Position numbers and translations under genes: made by a program | Shown: positions 1 to 11,290 of the stretch, in pieces | Layout of the letters: each line of letters starts with the position of its first letter | Numbering within the stretch: position 1 is the stretch's first letter | Assembly: GCA_020205615.1 (NCBI GenBank) | Contig: CM035167.1 | Coordinates: 59,975,023-60,039,022, forward strand | Direction: 5' to 3' | Source: Panax quinquefolius | Taxonomy: Eukaryota; Streptophyta; Magnoliopsida; Apiales; Araliaceae | DNA: 64,000 nt | Notes under the pieces: model-generated | The model's database searches: none | What the model was told of the DNA's origin: nothing | What the model saw: the letters and a program-made list of their open reading frames with translations, nothing else

Positions 1-517
1 AATATGAATAAATTTTTCATCTCAATTATTCACTTAATAATATATCATATAATGCAGATGATACTGTGACAATAATCGAATCAATAATATGAGAGATATG
101 ATGCAACAATTACTATAGCAATAATTGAGTATAACTGAGTGACTTCTCACGTAAGCATCAATAATCAATACCGTGTGCTACTATGCAACCACGCGTATTA
201 CTGTACTTTTACTACCGAGTAGTTCAACAGTATTAACGGTAAAACTTTCGCCGTTATTTTCAATAAAATACTTTTGTCGTTTTCTCAATCCGACAATAAT
301 TTCGTTTTGGGGTCCACCAATGATTATGCCGTCGTACGGATATTCCCCGAGAAAAAGTATATTCCCTGACCAATCGAATATTATATAACTACTTGCATAC
401 TTTGCAAAATTTATAAATACTACCCACAACTATAATATTATCTCAAATTCACACCATAATATTAAAAAAATATTTCGAGAAAATTAAATCTTTATTCGTA
501 AAATTTGGGATTTTACA
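1..517 (-). repeat. 3' LTR of element A, partial (its U3 end)
   Basis: It aligns with 14941-15466, the matching end of A's other LTR, including the run near 38-130 (AATAATATATCATATAATGC) and the terminal ATTTGGGATTTTACA. The CA end at 517 abuts a polypurine tract, as expected for the U3 start of a minus-strand 3' LTR. About 2.5 kb of this LTR lies left of the window. It carries the GAATATTCCCCGAC-type motif near 345-375. Confidence 0.9.
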
Positions 518-530
518 ATCTCCCCTCCTT
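518..530 (-). other. Polypurine tract of element A
   Basis: The minus strand reads AAGGAGGGGAGAT and directly precedes the LTR start TGTAAAATCCC. This is the plus-strand DNA primer site typical of LTR retrotransposons. Confidence 0.85.
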
Positions 531-533
531 ATG

Positions 534-860
534 AAATTTCGCCCTCGAAATTTACGTACGACGCATTCGGTATGCCAATGATGAGTACACTTCACCAGAT
601 TCTAACTCTTGAGGTATAACCTTTAAGCGTAGAATATATTCCAGGATTTTAACAGGAACATCTTCATACATTAAATTAACAGTTATCCCGTCTGGTTCTA
701 AATCAATAATGTGGTTCAGGTCGTCCACATATTCACGTAACATCGATATGTGACAAACGTTATAAACGCGCAACATATTTGGCAATAAAACAAGTATATA
801 AGCCATAGTTCCTACTCGATCAAGGATTTCAAATGGGCCAATTAAATCGAGGGTTGAGAT
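534..860 (-). pseudogene. Integrase C-terminal/chromodomain-like tail remnant of A
   Basis: The minus-strand frame at 552-806 keeps the gypsy integrase tail signature (RVYNVCHISMLREYV, then an acidic ELEP-like stretch and a YEDVPVKIL stretch). The equivalent region at 46937-47680 reads RVHNVFHISMLRKYM followed by YEEVPIQIL, so the identity is secure. The frame is open for only 84 codons and lacks the WxxHxxEExTWE segment seen in element F. Just upstream, near 855-870, the sequence jumps from the integrase tail to the RNase H/integrase junction, so the integrase catalytic core has been deleted. Confidence 0.75.
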
Positions 861-1222
861 TTCCTCTCTTCATCAATTCTTGCTTCTAGAATAACACCCT
901 CTTGAACCTTCTTCTTCCCATTCATCAGCTCCGAGTATGTAGTTTGAGTGGCTTTAACTTTATCGATTAAAGTCAATGCTATTCGTATATTTGTTATCTT
1001 GATGTGGGTCCCTAGAGTCTTTAACTCTATCTTCATCATTTGTAAGTTATACGAAATGAGTCTTTGCGTTAACAACATCGCACTCGTAAACGCATACGAT
1101 CTCTTACTCAATACGTCAGCTACCACGTTCTCTCTTCCACGATGATATTGAATGGTACGATCATAATCTTTAACATCTCGAGCCAACGTCTTTGGCACAT
1201 GTTACGTTCATTTTAGTTGAAG
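842..1222 (-). pseudogene. RNase H end plus integrase N-terminal linker remnant of A
   Basis: The minus-strand frame at 842-1198 contains the conserved RNase H-integrase junction (DYDRTIQYHRGRENVVADVL, then SKRSYA). This matches [20 protein letters not shown] at 19812-20393. At about 1220 the sequence moves from the RNase H text (KYFF) straight into sequence that lies at the N-terminal end of RT in the fuller element F (49740 onward). The RT palm is therefore missing: an internal deletion of about 1.1 kb relative to F. Confidence 0.75.
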
Positions 1223-1505
1223 AAATATTTGAGGGTTTTAGAAATGGGTTTTGTACTGGGGTCAATATAAAATTCGATTTCACGCTCTAGGGGTAGGCTA
1301 AGAAGTCTTCAAGAATACGTAAAGAAATTTATTAACAATAGAAATATCATTCAAAATTGTGACTCTCATCCAAGACTTGGGTAACACGTCACATTGATAC
1401 CTATCAACTTGCCATCGTCATTCACAAATATAGCCATTCTACGTAATGTCCGCTTCTGCATTCCACACAAGGAAGTCAACAACGAAAGGATTCGGGGCTC
1501 TTTAC

Positions 1506-1917
1506 TTATGGCTTGATATGACCATGATTGACTTTAGTGATTTGGTTGCTTGAATTAGCATAACAAAGTTGGTTAGGAATATGAAAGCTAACAACCTTAC
1601 GAAAAGCATGATGAGTAGTTAACCAATCGATTCCTAAAATCACATCAAAGGTAAGTATTTTCAAAGAGATACGATTGATAGGTAACGTGAAAGTGTTGAT
1701 TTGAACAAGATTTATAAATAGTGGAGGTAATGAAGGTTTCTCCCAACTTAGTTTCCATAGATAAATCAAAATCTAACTTCTCCGGAGTTAAATTCAAACA
1801 TTGAACACAACTAGGTGAAATAAAAGAGTGAGTAGAACTGGTATCTAACACGGTATAGACTTCGCAAGAATTTATGACTAACATACCCGTGATAATTTTA
1901 TTCAGGTTCCTCGTCAC
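1506..1917 (-). pseudogene. Retropepsin-type protease remnant of A
   Basis: Two overlapping minus-strand frames carry the protease: the active-site region reads VLDTSSTHSFIS and the second conserved strand reads VILGIDWLTTHH. The family active site is D-T/S-G; here the glycine codon is serine (DTS), so the enzyme would be inactive as read. A frameshift near 1700-1770 splits the domain. Its place between zinc knuckles (upstream in element orientation) and the RT remnant is the normal gypsy order. Confidence 0.8.
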
Positions 1918-1949
1918 GAAAAAAACGTTCTCACTTAAACTACCGGCTT

Positions 1950-2130
1950 TGACTTTTTTGGGACGGCCTTTGGTGCCTCCATCCTAGCTGAACTTGTCTT
2001 CGGTGAACGACAAAATTGGGCTAAGTGACCTTCTCTTCCACAATTATAACATGTTTTGGACGGCATCACACAGTTTGGACTGATGTGTCCCTCCCCTCCG
2101 CATTTGAAGCATATGATAGGTGGTCGTTCT
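1950..2130 (-). pseudogene. Gag CCHC zinc-knuckle region of A
   Basis: The minus-strand translation gives two zinc-knuckle-like modules, including CYNCGREGHLA-type text near 2000-2060 and a second knuckle near 2070-2115 that binds retroelement RNA in the family. The region matches 50480-50600 in element F, where the modules are cleaner. It is separated from the rest of gag (11291-12247) by the Copia insertion. Confidence 0.7.
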
Positions 2131-2155
2131 CCTTCCTTAACAACGGGTGCTGCTG

Positions 2156-2160
2156 CTGAC
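2156..2160. repeat. Target site duplication of the Copia element, left copy
   Basis: CTGAC immediately before the LTR start TGTTAGG; the same five bases follow the other LTR at 11286-11290. Removing 2161-11290 restores sequence collinear with uninterrupted gag at about 50625-50650. Confidence 0.92.
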
Positions 2161-4050
2161 TGTTAGGTTTGTAATATTCATGAACGCAATTAAATTGCAC
2201 AAAATAAGCGGAAACGTGTAAAATCAGAGTTTTAAAAATTTTACAAACCCAATACCCGGATCACCCTTTATGCACAATTATTAATTAAACGAAAAAGAAA
2301 GAACAAGAATCATACCCTTGAAGATCCGAGCTTCCTCAGGTACAAGTTCACCTCCAATCCTTTTCGCGTTCAACTTGAATCCACCGGGTTTGGTTCCTTC
2401 CTTTGATCAACATTAGCCACCCAAGTGTTTGGCCTCTAGAGGTGATCCACCAAGGAAGAAGAAGAAGAATTCAAGAAGATGGGTATTTGGTAAAACCCTA
2501 GTTTTCTATCTCTATAGAAAAGAACGTACTCTCCAACTTTTGGAATTGTGTATGTTGTAAAAGTTAACAACCCCCTTTCACCCATAATAAGACTCCTCTT
2601 ATTTATAGATGTGGGCAACCCTCCTTAACAATTAAGGAATTGGGTTTTATTTTAATTAATTAAAATTCTTTAATTAATTAAGCTCTCTAATCTTATTAGG
2701 GATAATTAATTAAACTCCTTTAACTAATTTTCCCTCCTAATCCTATTAGGAATAAATGAGAGTACTTATATTAAATTAATTCCTAAACTCCTTTAGAAAT
2801 TAAAATAATAATAATTGTAATAATATTAATAAGACTCCTCTTATTAATTTATATTTAATATTTCTAAAATATTAAATAATAAATATTAAGCTATTTAATT
2901 TATTCTATCACTATAGATTAAATTAAATATACTTAACATATTATTACGATTATGCCATTAACTTCTTAAATAATTATTCTTCCTTTTATGGTGTGACCCT
3001 TTAGGTTCTCCATATTAAACCTATTGTGAATAAATCAATTAGAATAATTCTAATCTTATTTAAATAAATAAATTAAACTAATAATTTATTTAAATAAATA
3101 ATATTTATTCTACAATAGAGATAAGCCTCCCAATGATTAACGACTTTCCGGATAATATAGATTTCAACATTAATCATAAAAGAACCTTTGAGTAAATAGT
3201 TACCGTATAATTCAATCCTTCCACCATACAATGTCCCAATTAAATATAAGACATGGAATTACTTATCATCAAGTCTTATTTTATTTAATTATATGTATTT
3301 CGATCCTTAAATGCACAACTCCAAATAATGCAAATTAGAAACTCCTTTCTAATTTCATTCGCCTTTGTCCAAGACTACTTGGGTTGTCATTTATCAAATC
3401 ACATAGACATTTCTCTTCTTTTATTAGAAGTTTTAGATTCTTTATTGATCATATATTATCTCCATGTATAACCGGGTTATACCCAAGCATACCCTTTGAT
3501 ATACCCTAAGGGTCTTAAGGAATAAGTCAAAGTATAACTCATCATACCCAAGATACTATGATGATCTCAAGTCCAAGGATTACTTGTACTACTATCACTA
3601 CAGAATTCCTATTGACAAAAAAGTAAAACTCCATTAGGTATTCCTTAGCGAGCCACGCTCTCGATTGAACTTATTCTCCAATAAGCACCTACATACTTGC
3701 TTTAGTGTCTCCACACAAATGATCATGAGATCAATCATCCTCATCCAATGAGCAAGCAACGTATGTACCAATCTATCCGGATTCACTAATCCCAATTTAG
3801 TAATCCAACGATTGGGAACTATTTTAGTTTTAAGCTTTCTAAGAATTGAGATCTCATTAGAATGATCATCATCATTATTCTAAAAGCATTGCTTAAAACT
3901 ATGGGTTTATCACATATTATAAAACAGCATCATGTAGATAATTAAAAGCCTTTAATAAATTAATACTCTTTATTTAATAAATGAATAAGATTGTTACAAA
4001 GTATATGCTTTATCATCAAACATGATTAGCTTGTGTGTATACTACTTTCA
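2161..4050 (-). repeat. 3' LTR of the Copia element
   Basis: Starts TGTTAGGTTTGTAATATTC and ends GTATACTACTTTCA; near-identical to 9390-11285 over its length, with small indels (for example the run at about 2940-2960 against 10165-10190). It is very AT-rich between 2640 and 3320. On the minus strand it holds the promoter box at 2598-2608. Confidence 0.93.
2598..2608 (-). promoter_or_regulatory. Candidate TATA box in the Copia 3' LTR
   Basis: The minus strand reads CTATAAATAAG, a good plant TATA box, in the LTR's transcribed orientation. The same box is at 9829-9839 in the other LTR. No transcript evidence is available. Confidence 0.55.
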
Positions 4051-4065
4051 ATCTCCCACTTGCAC
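4051..4065 (-). other. Copia polypurine tract
   Basis: The minus strand reads GTGCAAGTGGGAGAT and abuts the LTR start, in the usual position for a Copia polypurine tract. Confidence 0.85.
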
Positions 4066-4079
4066 TAAAGTCAATCGTC

Positions 4080-4640
4080 ATGGTATCTCATACTCTTCTT
4101 CTCTAAGTGATGATTATCCTGCTGTTGGATAAGCTTTAGTTAATGGATATGTAATGTTGTTTTTGAGAGTTCACTATCTCTATAGTATTTCCCATCTTTC
4201 AATGATTCCTATAATCATATGAAAGTGCTACAACACATGTTTAGATCCAAGATGAGACTTAGGAACTATTCCTAGTTCTGTAATGAACTTTTAATCCAAA
4301 CAATCAACTTGCAGCTTCATTTATAGCTATATACTTTGTCTTTATCACTAAACCAACAACTATTTGCTATTTGGAACCTTTCCAATTCACTGTACCACTT
4401 TTCAAGATAACGCTTTACCTTAAAGTGGATTTTTCTGTCATCTTGGTCTGTCTGAAAAACTTGAGTCTGTTAAGCCCTCTAGTTTTAATTTAGACCCACC
4501 ATGAATATGATCACATCCTTAGTGCTTGGGTAAAGTACTTTAAGATGTTTTTCAACGCTTCACGTTGATCTTCTCGAAATATGACTGATCAACATCGGTC
4601 TCGTACATTTCATTGCATACATGATAGTTACTCATGCGAT
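4080..4640 (-). pseudogene. Copia RNase H remnant
   Basis: With many stops and frame changes, the minus strand still reads recognisable family stretches in order: SPKTHKRERS, then EALKNILKYF near 4525-4560, a KLEG-like strand, and, toward the LTR, SKHVL...HFHMI..IIERW and PLTKAYP, the C-terminal text of Copia RNase H. It degrades the RNA strand of the hybrid during reverse transcription in active relatives. No frame longer than about 40 codons survives, so it is inactive. Confidence 0.7.
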
Positions 4641-4667
4641 CTCTCTTTTATGAGTCTTTGGGGACTA

Positions 4668-5060
4668 TTAAGAGAGATACACTCCATAGCTCATCAACAT
4701 GAGACATCTCTTGGAGTTTGCCATGCTAAACGACTTTAGCATCAAATGAATATACGTTCCTTGGGTTAAGTTAAGCATCCTTTTAAATCTATCTATATAG
4801 ATTTGCATCCCCAAAAATGATACTCTTCCCAAATCATTCATGGAGGATTGTTTAGACAACTTTATCTTTACTGATTGTAGCATTGGTATGTAATTCCTCA
4901 TCCGTAGTATATCAACATATAATACTAGGAATTTCACGACGCTCCCACTGACCCTTTTTGTACACACTAGGTTCATTCTTAATTTTGATAAAATCAAACT
5001 CTTTTGATTGCCTCATCAAAACGAATGTTCCATATTTGAGAAACTTGCTTCAATCCATTT
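4668..5060 (-). pseudogene. Copia reverse transcriptase remnant
   Basis: The 109-codon frame at 4668-4997 contains the C-terminal palm: FLVLYVDILRMRN corresponds to the family YVDDIL active site, with one catalytic aspartate lost, followed by SMNDLGRVSFLGMQIYIDR and LTQGTYIH. Just upstream the text for WNIRFDEAIK can be read near 5000-5030 in another frame. The middle of RT is missing, because sequence near 5080-5200 already corresponds to the linker before RT. Not functional. Confidence 0.85.
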
Positions 5061-5380
5061 CTCTGAGTGTCTACAACACTTACCTCATCGTATGTAACTG
5101 GATCATCATCTTCTATGATGTGTACCTCATCATCATCATCTATGATGAATCCATACCTCCCAGGTATCTTCGGTACTATTCCGATTTACTGATTCATTGT
5201 GGTATAATAGGTCTATCTACTGTGTTCCTCTTATTTGACTTATAGTATTTTGTGGTTCTTGAACTCTTCAAGATCTATTATCCTCCCACTAGCCCCTTTT
5301 AATGATAAACACCTTTATCTTAGAAAGCGTGTTTGTTTAAATAAAAACACCTTTTGCTAAGTAGAATTATAGAACATATA
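5061..5380 (-). pseudogene. Copia linker between integrase and RT, degraded
   Basis: A minus-strand stretch near 5130-5200 resembles the proline/arginine-rich linker text before Copia RT (PPRYL/SRYLG-like), next to acidic runs encoded by repeated ATC/ATG triplets at 5100-5160. No open frame is preserved. Assigned mainly by its place between integrase and RT text. Confidence 0.45.
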
Positions 5381-5880
5381 CCCTAAACTTACTTTAGGAT
5401 GTCCCACAAATCTGTACACGTCAAATCTTGTCCCAAGCTTATCCTTCGAAACCTTTTCACATAAGTTGGACAACCCCTTATCTTAACATACTTAAGATTA
5501 GGAATCCTCCATGTCCATAACTTTTATGGAGTCTTGGGGCTGGATTTTGAGGTTACCTTTTCGTAGATATGCAGCCATTTCTAGGACATGATCCTAGAAG
5601 GATACTGGAATGTCGATAAAATCATTTTGGACCGTACCATGTTCAACAAGGTATGATTTTTCCTTTCAAATACATCAATCAATTATTACGTATCATGAGG
5701 TGTCCATTCTGAGAAAAACTATTTGAGATGATCTAGAAACTTATTGCATAAGTATTTATTCCTTGATCTAATCAAAGAATCTTAATACTTTGCCAATTTG
5801 TTTCACTTCTGAATTCTTTGAACCTTTCAAATAATTCACACTTGTATTTCAACAAATACATACATTCAACTCTTTGAATG
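5381..5880 (-). pseudogene. Copia integrase core and C-terminal remnant
   Basis: Family landmarks are readable in order on the minus strand: FERFKEFRSE near 5800-5840, sequence for the SDRGGEYL region (now with stops) near 5730-5790, and RN-TLL-MVRS-type text degraded near 5610-5680. PTYVKR and VSKDKLGTRFDVYRFVGHPK are near 5390-5480. That last stretch is the conserved tail after the catalytic core. Catalytic D and E positions are not in an open frame. It lies before RT in element orientation, which fixes the element as Copia. Confidence 0.75.
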
Positions 5881-5894
5881 ATCATCTCCTTTTC

Positions 5895-6195
5895 TTATAC
5901 TAGTTTGTTCAATTTACAAAATAATTTTTCACGTAAGTCAAGTATACAAAATCCATTAAGTAATCTTTCAGTTCTATACGAAACATTATTATTATAAATA
6001 GAACAACAATTGTTCTTAATTATAATACCAAAAATTTTATTGTCCAACAATAAAATGGAAATAATGTTTCTAACAAGAATTGGAATACAATAACAACTTA
6101 TTGACTTAATAGATTTGCCCGTAGGCAGTGCTAAACTATAAGTTTCTATAGCTAATGCAGCAATATTTCCTTCATTTTCCACACATAGGATTACT
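5895..6195 (-). pseudogene. Copia pre-integrase domain remnant
   Basis: The 95-codon minus-strand frame at 5895-6182 reads GNIAALAIETYSLALPTG, CYCIPILVRNIISI and NNCCSIYNNN. These are the hallmarks of the region between Copia protease and integrase (protease flap side plus GAG-pre-integrase). It is the longest open stretch of the Copia pol apart from the RT remnant. No protease active-site triad could be placed upstream. Confidence 0.75.
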
Positions 6196-6359
6196 TATCT
6201 TTGTTTAACTTTCTACTTCTGCTTGGTCCCTTCTTAAATCTATATTTATGATAACCAAAGTCGGTATCCAATAGCCAAGTAGAACCTTGACTTAAAGAAA
6301 AAATTATTTTAAATCATGAACAAATTTGTATTTGTAACCAAAACTTCACTAAGCTTCTT

Positions 6360-7140
6360 TGGTTAGCCTCTGCAAGATGCTTCTCGCAGTTTCTTTCAAG
6401 TGTCCAGGCTTATTGTAGTGGAAGAAAACTCCTTTGCTATCCGTATCAGTTTTGTTCTTATTATCCTTTGTTTACGCCTTTCTATTTACCTTCTTTGAAT
6501 CGTTCTTCTTTTCGGAAGATCCTTTGGCCCCTACCAGTAAGACTTGATCTTTCTTGGTTGGAAAGTGACTCTCAACATTTTTCAACATGTTAAGCAAATC
6601 AACGAAGCTGATATCTAGCTTGTTTATATGAAAAATTCACAACAATTGTGAAAGGAGTCCGGGAGTGAGTGCAAGATCAAATCTTGGCTCAACTCTCCAT
6701 CCATGACAAAACCTATTATCCTAATTATTCAATCAAATTGATCATGTTTAGGACATATGTCTGTACTGCAGTGTCATTGGTCATTCTAGATCGGAAGAGC
6801 TCCTTAGATATCTGATATCTATCAGTCCTACTTTTCTCACCATCAACTACTTGATGTGCAGGAATATAGTAAGAGCATCCATAGTTTCATCTTGTCGACG
6901 TGAAGCTCGTTACTCATGGATGCGAGCATGATGCATTGAGCCAACATGCATCATCATCTTGCCACTTTCTAAAAGTAGCAATCTCTTCCTCGAGGCATTG
7001 TTTGCAACCATTGCGAGATAGGCGTATTAAGGACATAAGATAACTTTTTTCGCATGAGAACTATTCTCAATTTCCTTAACCAATCCGCTTAATTCTTGTT
7101 CAGTTAATTTAGCATCTAATATGCTTCAAGCAGTGATAGT
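6360..7140 (-). pseudogene. Copia gag (UBN2-type) with one decayed zinc knuckle
   Basis: Near 6370-6425 the minus strand reads FHYNKPGHLKE, a CCHC knuckle that has lost cysteines (family form CxxCxxxGHxxxxC). Further along (6540-6640) is SFVDLLNMLKNVESHF, and near 6730-6830 is RYQISKELFRSRMTNDTAVQ followed by TYVLNMINLIE. This is the gag core that forms the capsid-like particle in active relatives. Stops are frequent; the N-terminal start is uncertain at about 7100-7140. Confidence 0.7.
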
Positions 7141-9375
7141 AATTTTAAAAATTGTAAAATTACAGAAATGAATTTGTAATTAACAACATTTTAACATACA
7201 TTCTTTTATTAATTACCAAAATAAATTAGGTCTTGTTTTAAATTGGTATCTCCCACTATTTTCTTCAAACTATATTACCTCACTTATATAGTTCGACAAA
7301 ATCTAATTAAAGATTTGCTAGTGAGAATAAGGATCCCATTTCAAATGTATATAGCCTTGTGGTGACACAACAAACTATATATAAATAAATAGGTAGACAA
7401 CTTTTGTCAATTACATCAACTATGCAACTCCTTTTCTTTTGCCTCTTAGATTATTTTGATCAAGTGGTGGCACATCCGAATCAAAATTATCCAAGTTAAG
7501 TCCCGACCTAGCACTCCATATATTCAAAAAGAAAATATCATCCTTGTGGTGACACAACAAAACAATATTGTTCAATTTTCTTTATAAGCATCAAATGTGA
7601 TAAATTAACATCTTAAATACTTAATACTTGCCTTGTGGTGACACAACAAACTCATATTAAATATTTAATACTCTATTAATTTTATCATGCTAGAAGGCGA
7701 CGTTCGATATTCCATATATCTTTGAACGCTTAGGACTTAATAAAAAAATTTGAGGGATTTATAATTAAATGTCTCATCTTGTTTAGCGCGCATGCAAATA
7801 TATATATAAAATCCGCGTCATATTAATTAACATGCGAAGCATGTTTGCATAATATATAATATATATATAGTATAAGCATGCACATATAGAATACTATATT
7901 CTACCTGGATTGATTATGGACTTTTATTCTAGTTTGGTTCACTAGATCCACCAAGTGAACCAAAAGGTCAAACCCTAGGGGTGCAAGAATTAATATTTAA
8001 ATATAACTATTACATTTAAACCCGGGCTCCATTATAAACGGGTCTTCAAGCTCAAGCGCTCCTTGCTCCTTGATCTCCAATTTTTCAAAATTAATTCTAA
8101 CTATTCCTATTACAAAACTAATTAAAATAAATAGAAACCTTGATCAGTAGTCAAGGGGAAGTACATAGGAGGGAGATAGAATTTACATTAAGAAAAATTA
8201 GAGAAGACGAGGTACGCAAACCCCATTTAATAAAACCCATACATTCATGCATCCAACTAAAATAAAATCCAATCACATTGGTCAATTGTCCATAATCAAT
8301 CTCATTTATTATCATACATATCACCATATGCATCAAAACATAACATTCATCTGATGAATAATAAACATTCAATATATATATTGATATCATTTAATGGGCA
8401 AATTTAGTTAGTATAAAATCTATTTCTGAATCAAATTAAACTCCTTTATTTTAATCCAAATTTAAATTAAAATAAAACTATTTTATTTTAATTTATCCAA
8501 TTTTGAATAAAATGAACTATTTTATTTTAATCAAAATCTTTAATCAAAATAAACTTTATTTTAATTAATTATGGAATCCAATTCCATGTAAAAATAAATA
8601 AACTCCTTTATTAAAGGAAACACGGATTCTCTTTCCTATTCACAAATAAACTCCTTTATTTTGAATAATATGAAATCTTATTTCATATCTAAATAAACTC
8701 CTTTATTTAAGGAAATTAGGATCCTCTTTCCTATTAACAAATAAACTCCTTTATTTTAGGAAATATAGAATCCAATTTTAGCTCCAATTAGTTATTATAG
8801 AATTCAATTCCAACTCTAATTAGTTAGCATGAAATTCTAATTTTAAAATTAAAATAAACCTTTTTATTTTAAGATTAAAATAAACTTTTTTTTTATTTTA
8901 ATATTAAAATAAACTTTTTATTTTAATATTAAAATAATTAAGAATATATATATATATATAATATTATATTACGTTAATATAATATATATTATATAACATG
9001 AATTCTTGAATCAAAAGTATGATTCAGGATATCTCATAGCATGTAAAACCAATCAAGAATCTCCATGTTGCAGGGAATACCATATATCATATAATCCCTT
9101 AAATTCCTACTGAAACATATTTTGGGCCACGAGAATGCTTTAGCATTTTAACTAACCACGTGAGTTTTTCAAAAAAAAAAAAAAAAACTAACAGGTGATC
9201 ACTAGCAAATCAAAACAGATTTCGTGAATCACCAGAAATCAAAACAGATTTCGTGATTTATTTTTATTTTTTTTTAATAAATTTTATACAATAAAATTAT
9301 GCCCAATTAAACTGTTCTAAACACATATCAATATACATATCAAATTAAAACAATTAATAATTTGCATAAAGGTTT
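7141..9375 (-). other. Copia untranslated leader, AT-rich and repetitive
   Basis: About 2.2 kb between gag and the primer site without a supportable gene. It holds three exact copies of CCTTGTGGTGACACAACAA (7355-7373, 7542-7560, 7631-7649), a series of AAATAAACTCCTTTATTT-type repeats at 8430-8930, a TA run near 8946-8962 and an A run at 9171-9187. Such a long leader is compatible with non-coding or regulatory roles, but none can be shown. Confidence 0.7.
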
Positions 9376-9388
9376 GGCTCTGATGCCA
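9376..9388 (-). other. Copia primer binding site (tRNA-Met type)
   Basis: The minus strand reads TGGCATCAGAGCC one base after the LTR end. This is the standard initiator-methionine-tRNA complementary site of plant Copia elements. Confidence 0.9.
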
Positions 9389-9389
9389 C

Positions 9390-11285
9390 TGTTAGGTTTG
9401 TAATATTCATGAACGCAATCAAATTGCACAAAATAAGCGGAAAACGTGTAAAATCAGAGTTTTAATTTATATTTACAGACCATATACCCGGATCACCCTT
9501 TATGCACAATTATTAATTAAACGAAAAAGAAAGAACAAGAATCATACCCTTGAAGATCCGAGCTTCCTCAGGTACAAGTTCACCTCCAATCCTTTTCGCG
9601 TTCAACTTGAATCCACCGGGTTTGGTTCCTTCCTTTGATCAACATTAGCCACCCAAGTGTTGGCCTCTAGAGGTGATCCACCAAGGAAGAAGAAGAAGAA
9701 TTCAAGAAGATGGGTATTTGGCAAAACCCTAAATTTCTATCTCTATAGAAAAGAACGTACTCTCCAACTTTTGGAATTACGTATGTTGTAAAAGTTAACA
9801 ACCCCCTTTCACCCATAATAAGACTCCTCTTATTTATAGATGTGGGCAACCCTCCTTAACAATTAAGGAATTGGATTTTATTTTAATTAATTAAAATTCT
9901 TTAATTAATTAAGCTCTCTAATCTTATTAGGGATAATTAATTAAACTCCTTTAACTAATTTTCCCTCCTAATCCTATTAGGCATAAATGAGAGTACTTAT
10001 ATTAAATTAATTCCTAAACTCCTTTTGAAATTAAAATAATAATAATTGTAATAATATTAATAAGACTCCTCTTATTAATTTATATTTAATATTTCTAAAA
10101 TATTAAATAATAAATATTAAGCTATTTAATTTATTCTATCACTATAGATTAAATTAAATATACTTAACATATTATTATTATGATTATGCCATTAACTTCT
10201 TAAATAATTATTCTTCCTTTTATGGTGTGACCCTTTAGGTTCTCCATATTAAAAACCTAGGTTGTGAATAAATCAATTAGAATAATTCTAATCTTATTTA
10301 AATAAATAAATTAAACTAATAATTTATTTAAATAAATAATATTTATTCTACAATAGAGATAAGCCTCCCTAGCGATTAACGACTTTCCAGATAATATAGA
10401 TTTCAACATTAATCATAAAAGAACCTTTGAGTAAATAGTTACCGTACAATTCAATCCTTCCATCATACAATGTCCCAATTATATATAAGACATGGAATTA
10501 CTGTCAAGTCTTATTTTATTTAATTATATGTATTTCGATCCTTAAATGCACAACTCCAAATAATGCGAATTAGAAACTCCTTTCTAATTTTATTCTGCCT
10601 TGGCCAAGGACTACTGGGTTATTATTTATCGAATCACATAGGACATTTCTCTTCTTTTATTAGAAGTGGTAGATTCTTTATTGATCATATATTATCTCCA
10701 TGTACAATTTGTTATACCCAAGCATACCCTTTGATATACCCTAAGGGTCTTAAGGAATAAGTCAAAGTATAACTCATCATACACAAGATACTATGATGAT
10801 CTTAAGTCCAATGATTACTTGTACTACTATCACTACAGGAATTCCTATTGACAGGCAAGTAAAACTCCATTAGGTATTCCTTAGCGAGCCACGTTCAGTG
10901 AACTTATTCTCCAATAAGCACCTACATACTTGCTTTTGTGTCTCCACACAAATGATCATGAGATCAATCATCCTCATCCAATGAGCAAGCAACGTATGTA
11001 CCAATCTATCCGGATTCACTAATCCCAATTTAGTAATCCAACGATTGGGAACTATTTTAGTTTTAAGCTTTATAAGAATTTAGATCTCATTAGAATGATC
11101 ATCATCATTATTCTAAAAGCATTGCTTAAAACTATGGGTTTATCACATATTATAAAACAGCATCATGTAGATAATTAAAAGCCTTTAATAAATTAATACT
11201 CTTTATTTAATAAATGAATAAGATTGTTACAAAGTATATATGCTTTATCATCAAACATGATTGGCTTGTGTGCATACTACTTTCA
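9390..11285 (-). repeat. 5' LTR of the Copia element
   Basis: Pairs with 2161-4050. The minus-strand candidate TATA box CTATAAATAAG is at 9829-9839. Differences between the two LTRs are modest substitutions and short indels, so the insertion is younger than the elements around it. I could not compute the divergence. Confidence 0.93.
9829..9839 (-). promoter_or_regulatory. Candidate TATA box in the Copia 5' LTR
   Basis: CTATAAATAAG on the minus strand in the promoter-proximal LTR; transcription would proceed toward lower coordinates through gag. Confidence 0.55.
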
Positions 11286-11290
11286 CTGAC
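11286..11290. repeat. Target site duplication of the Copia element, right copy
   Basis: CTGAC directly after the LTR end, identical to 2156-2160. Confidence 0.92.

Larger units (their letters stand above)
2161..11285 (-). mobile_element. Complete Ty1/Copia LTR retrotransposon inserted in A's gag
   Basis: It has two LTRs (2161-4050 and 9390-11285, 1890 and 1896 bp), each TGTTAGG...TTTCA, a perfect CTGAC target duplication, a 13-base tRNA-Met-type primer site and a polypurine tract. Minus-strand coding remnants run gag, zinc knuckle, pre-integrase, integrase, RT, RNase H. Integrase before RT is the Copia order. Every domain has stops or frameshifts, so it is dead as read. The long LTRs and RT text suggest an Angela/Tork-like lineage; that is inference. 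Confidence 0.93.

Noticed and set aside
2436..2618. 60-codon minus-strand frame repeated at 9667-9849
   Set aside because: Same place in both Copia LTRs. It spans the TATA box and lacks an element-protein match, so an LTR translation is the simpler reading, though its conservation in both LTRs is automatic.
9376..9388. Possible tRNA-Met gene fragment
   Set aside because: Only a 13-base complement of the tRNA 3' end next to an LTR; it is a primer site, not a gene.
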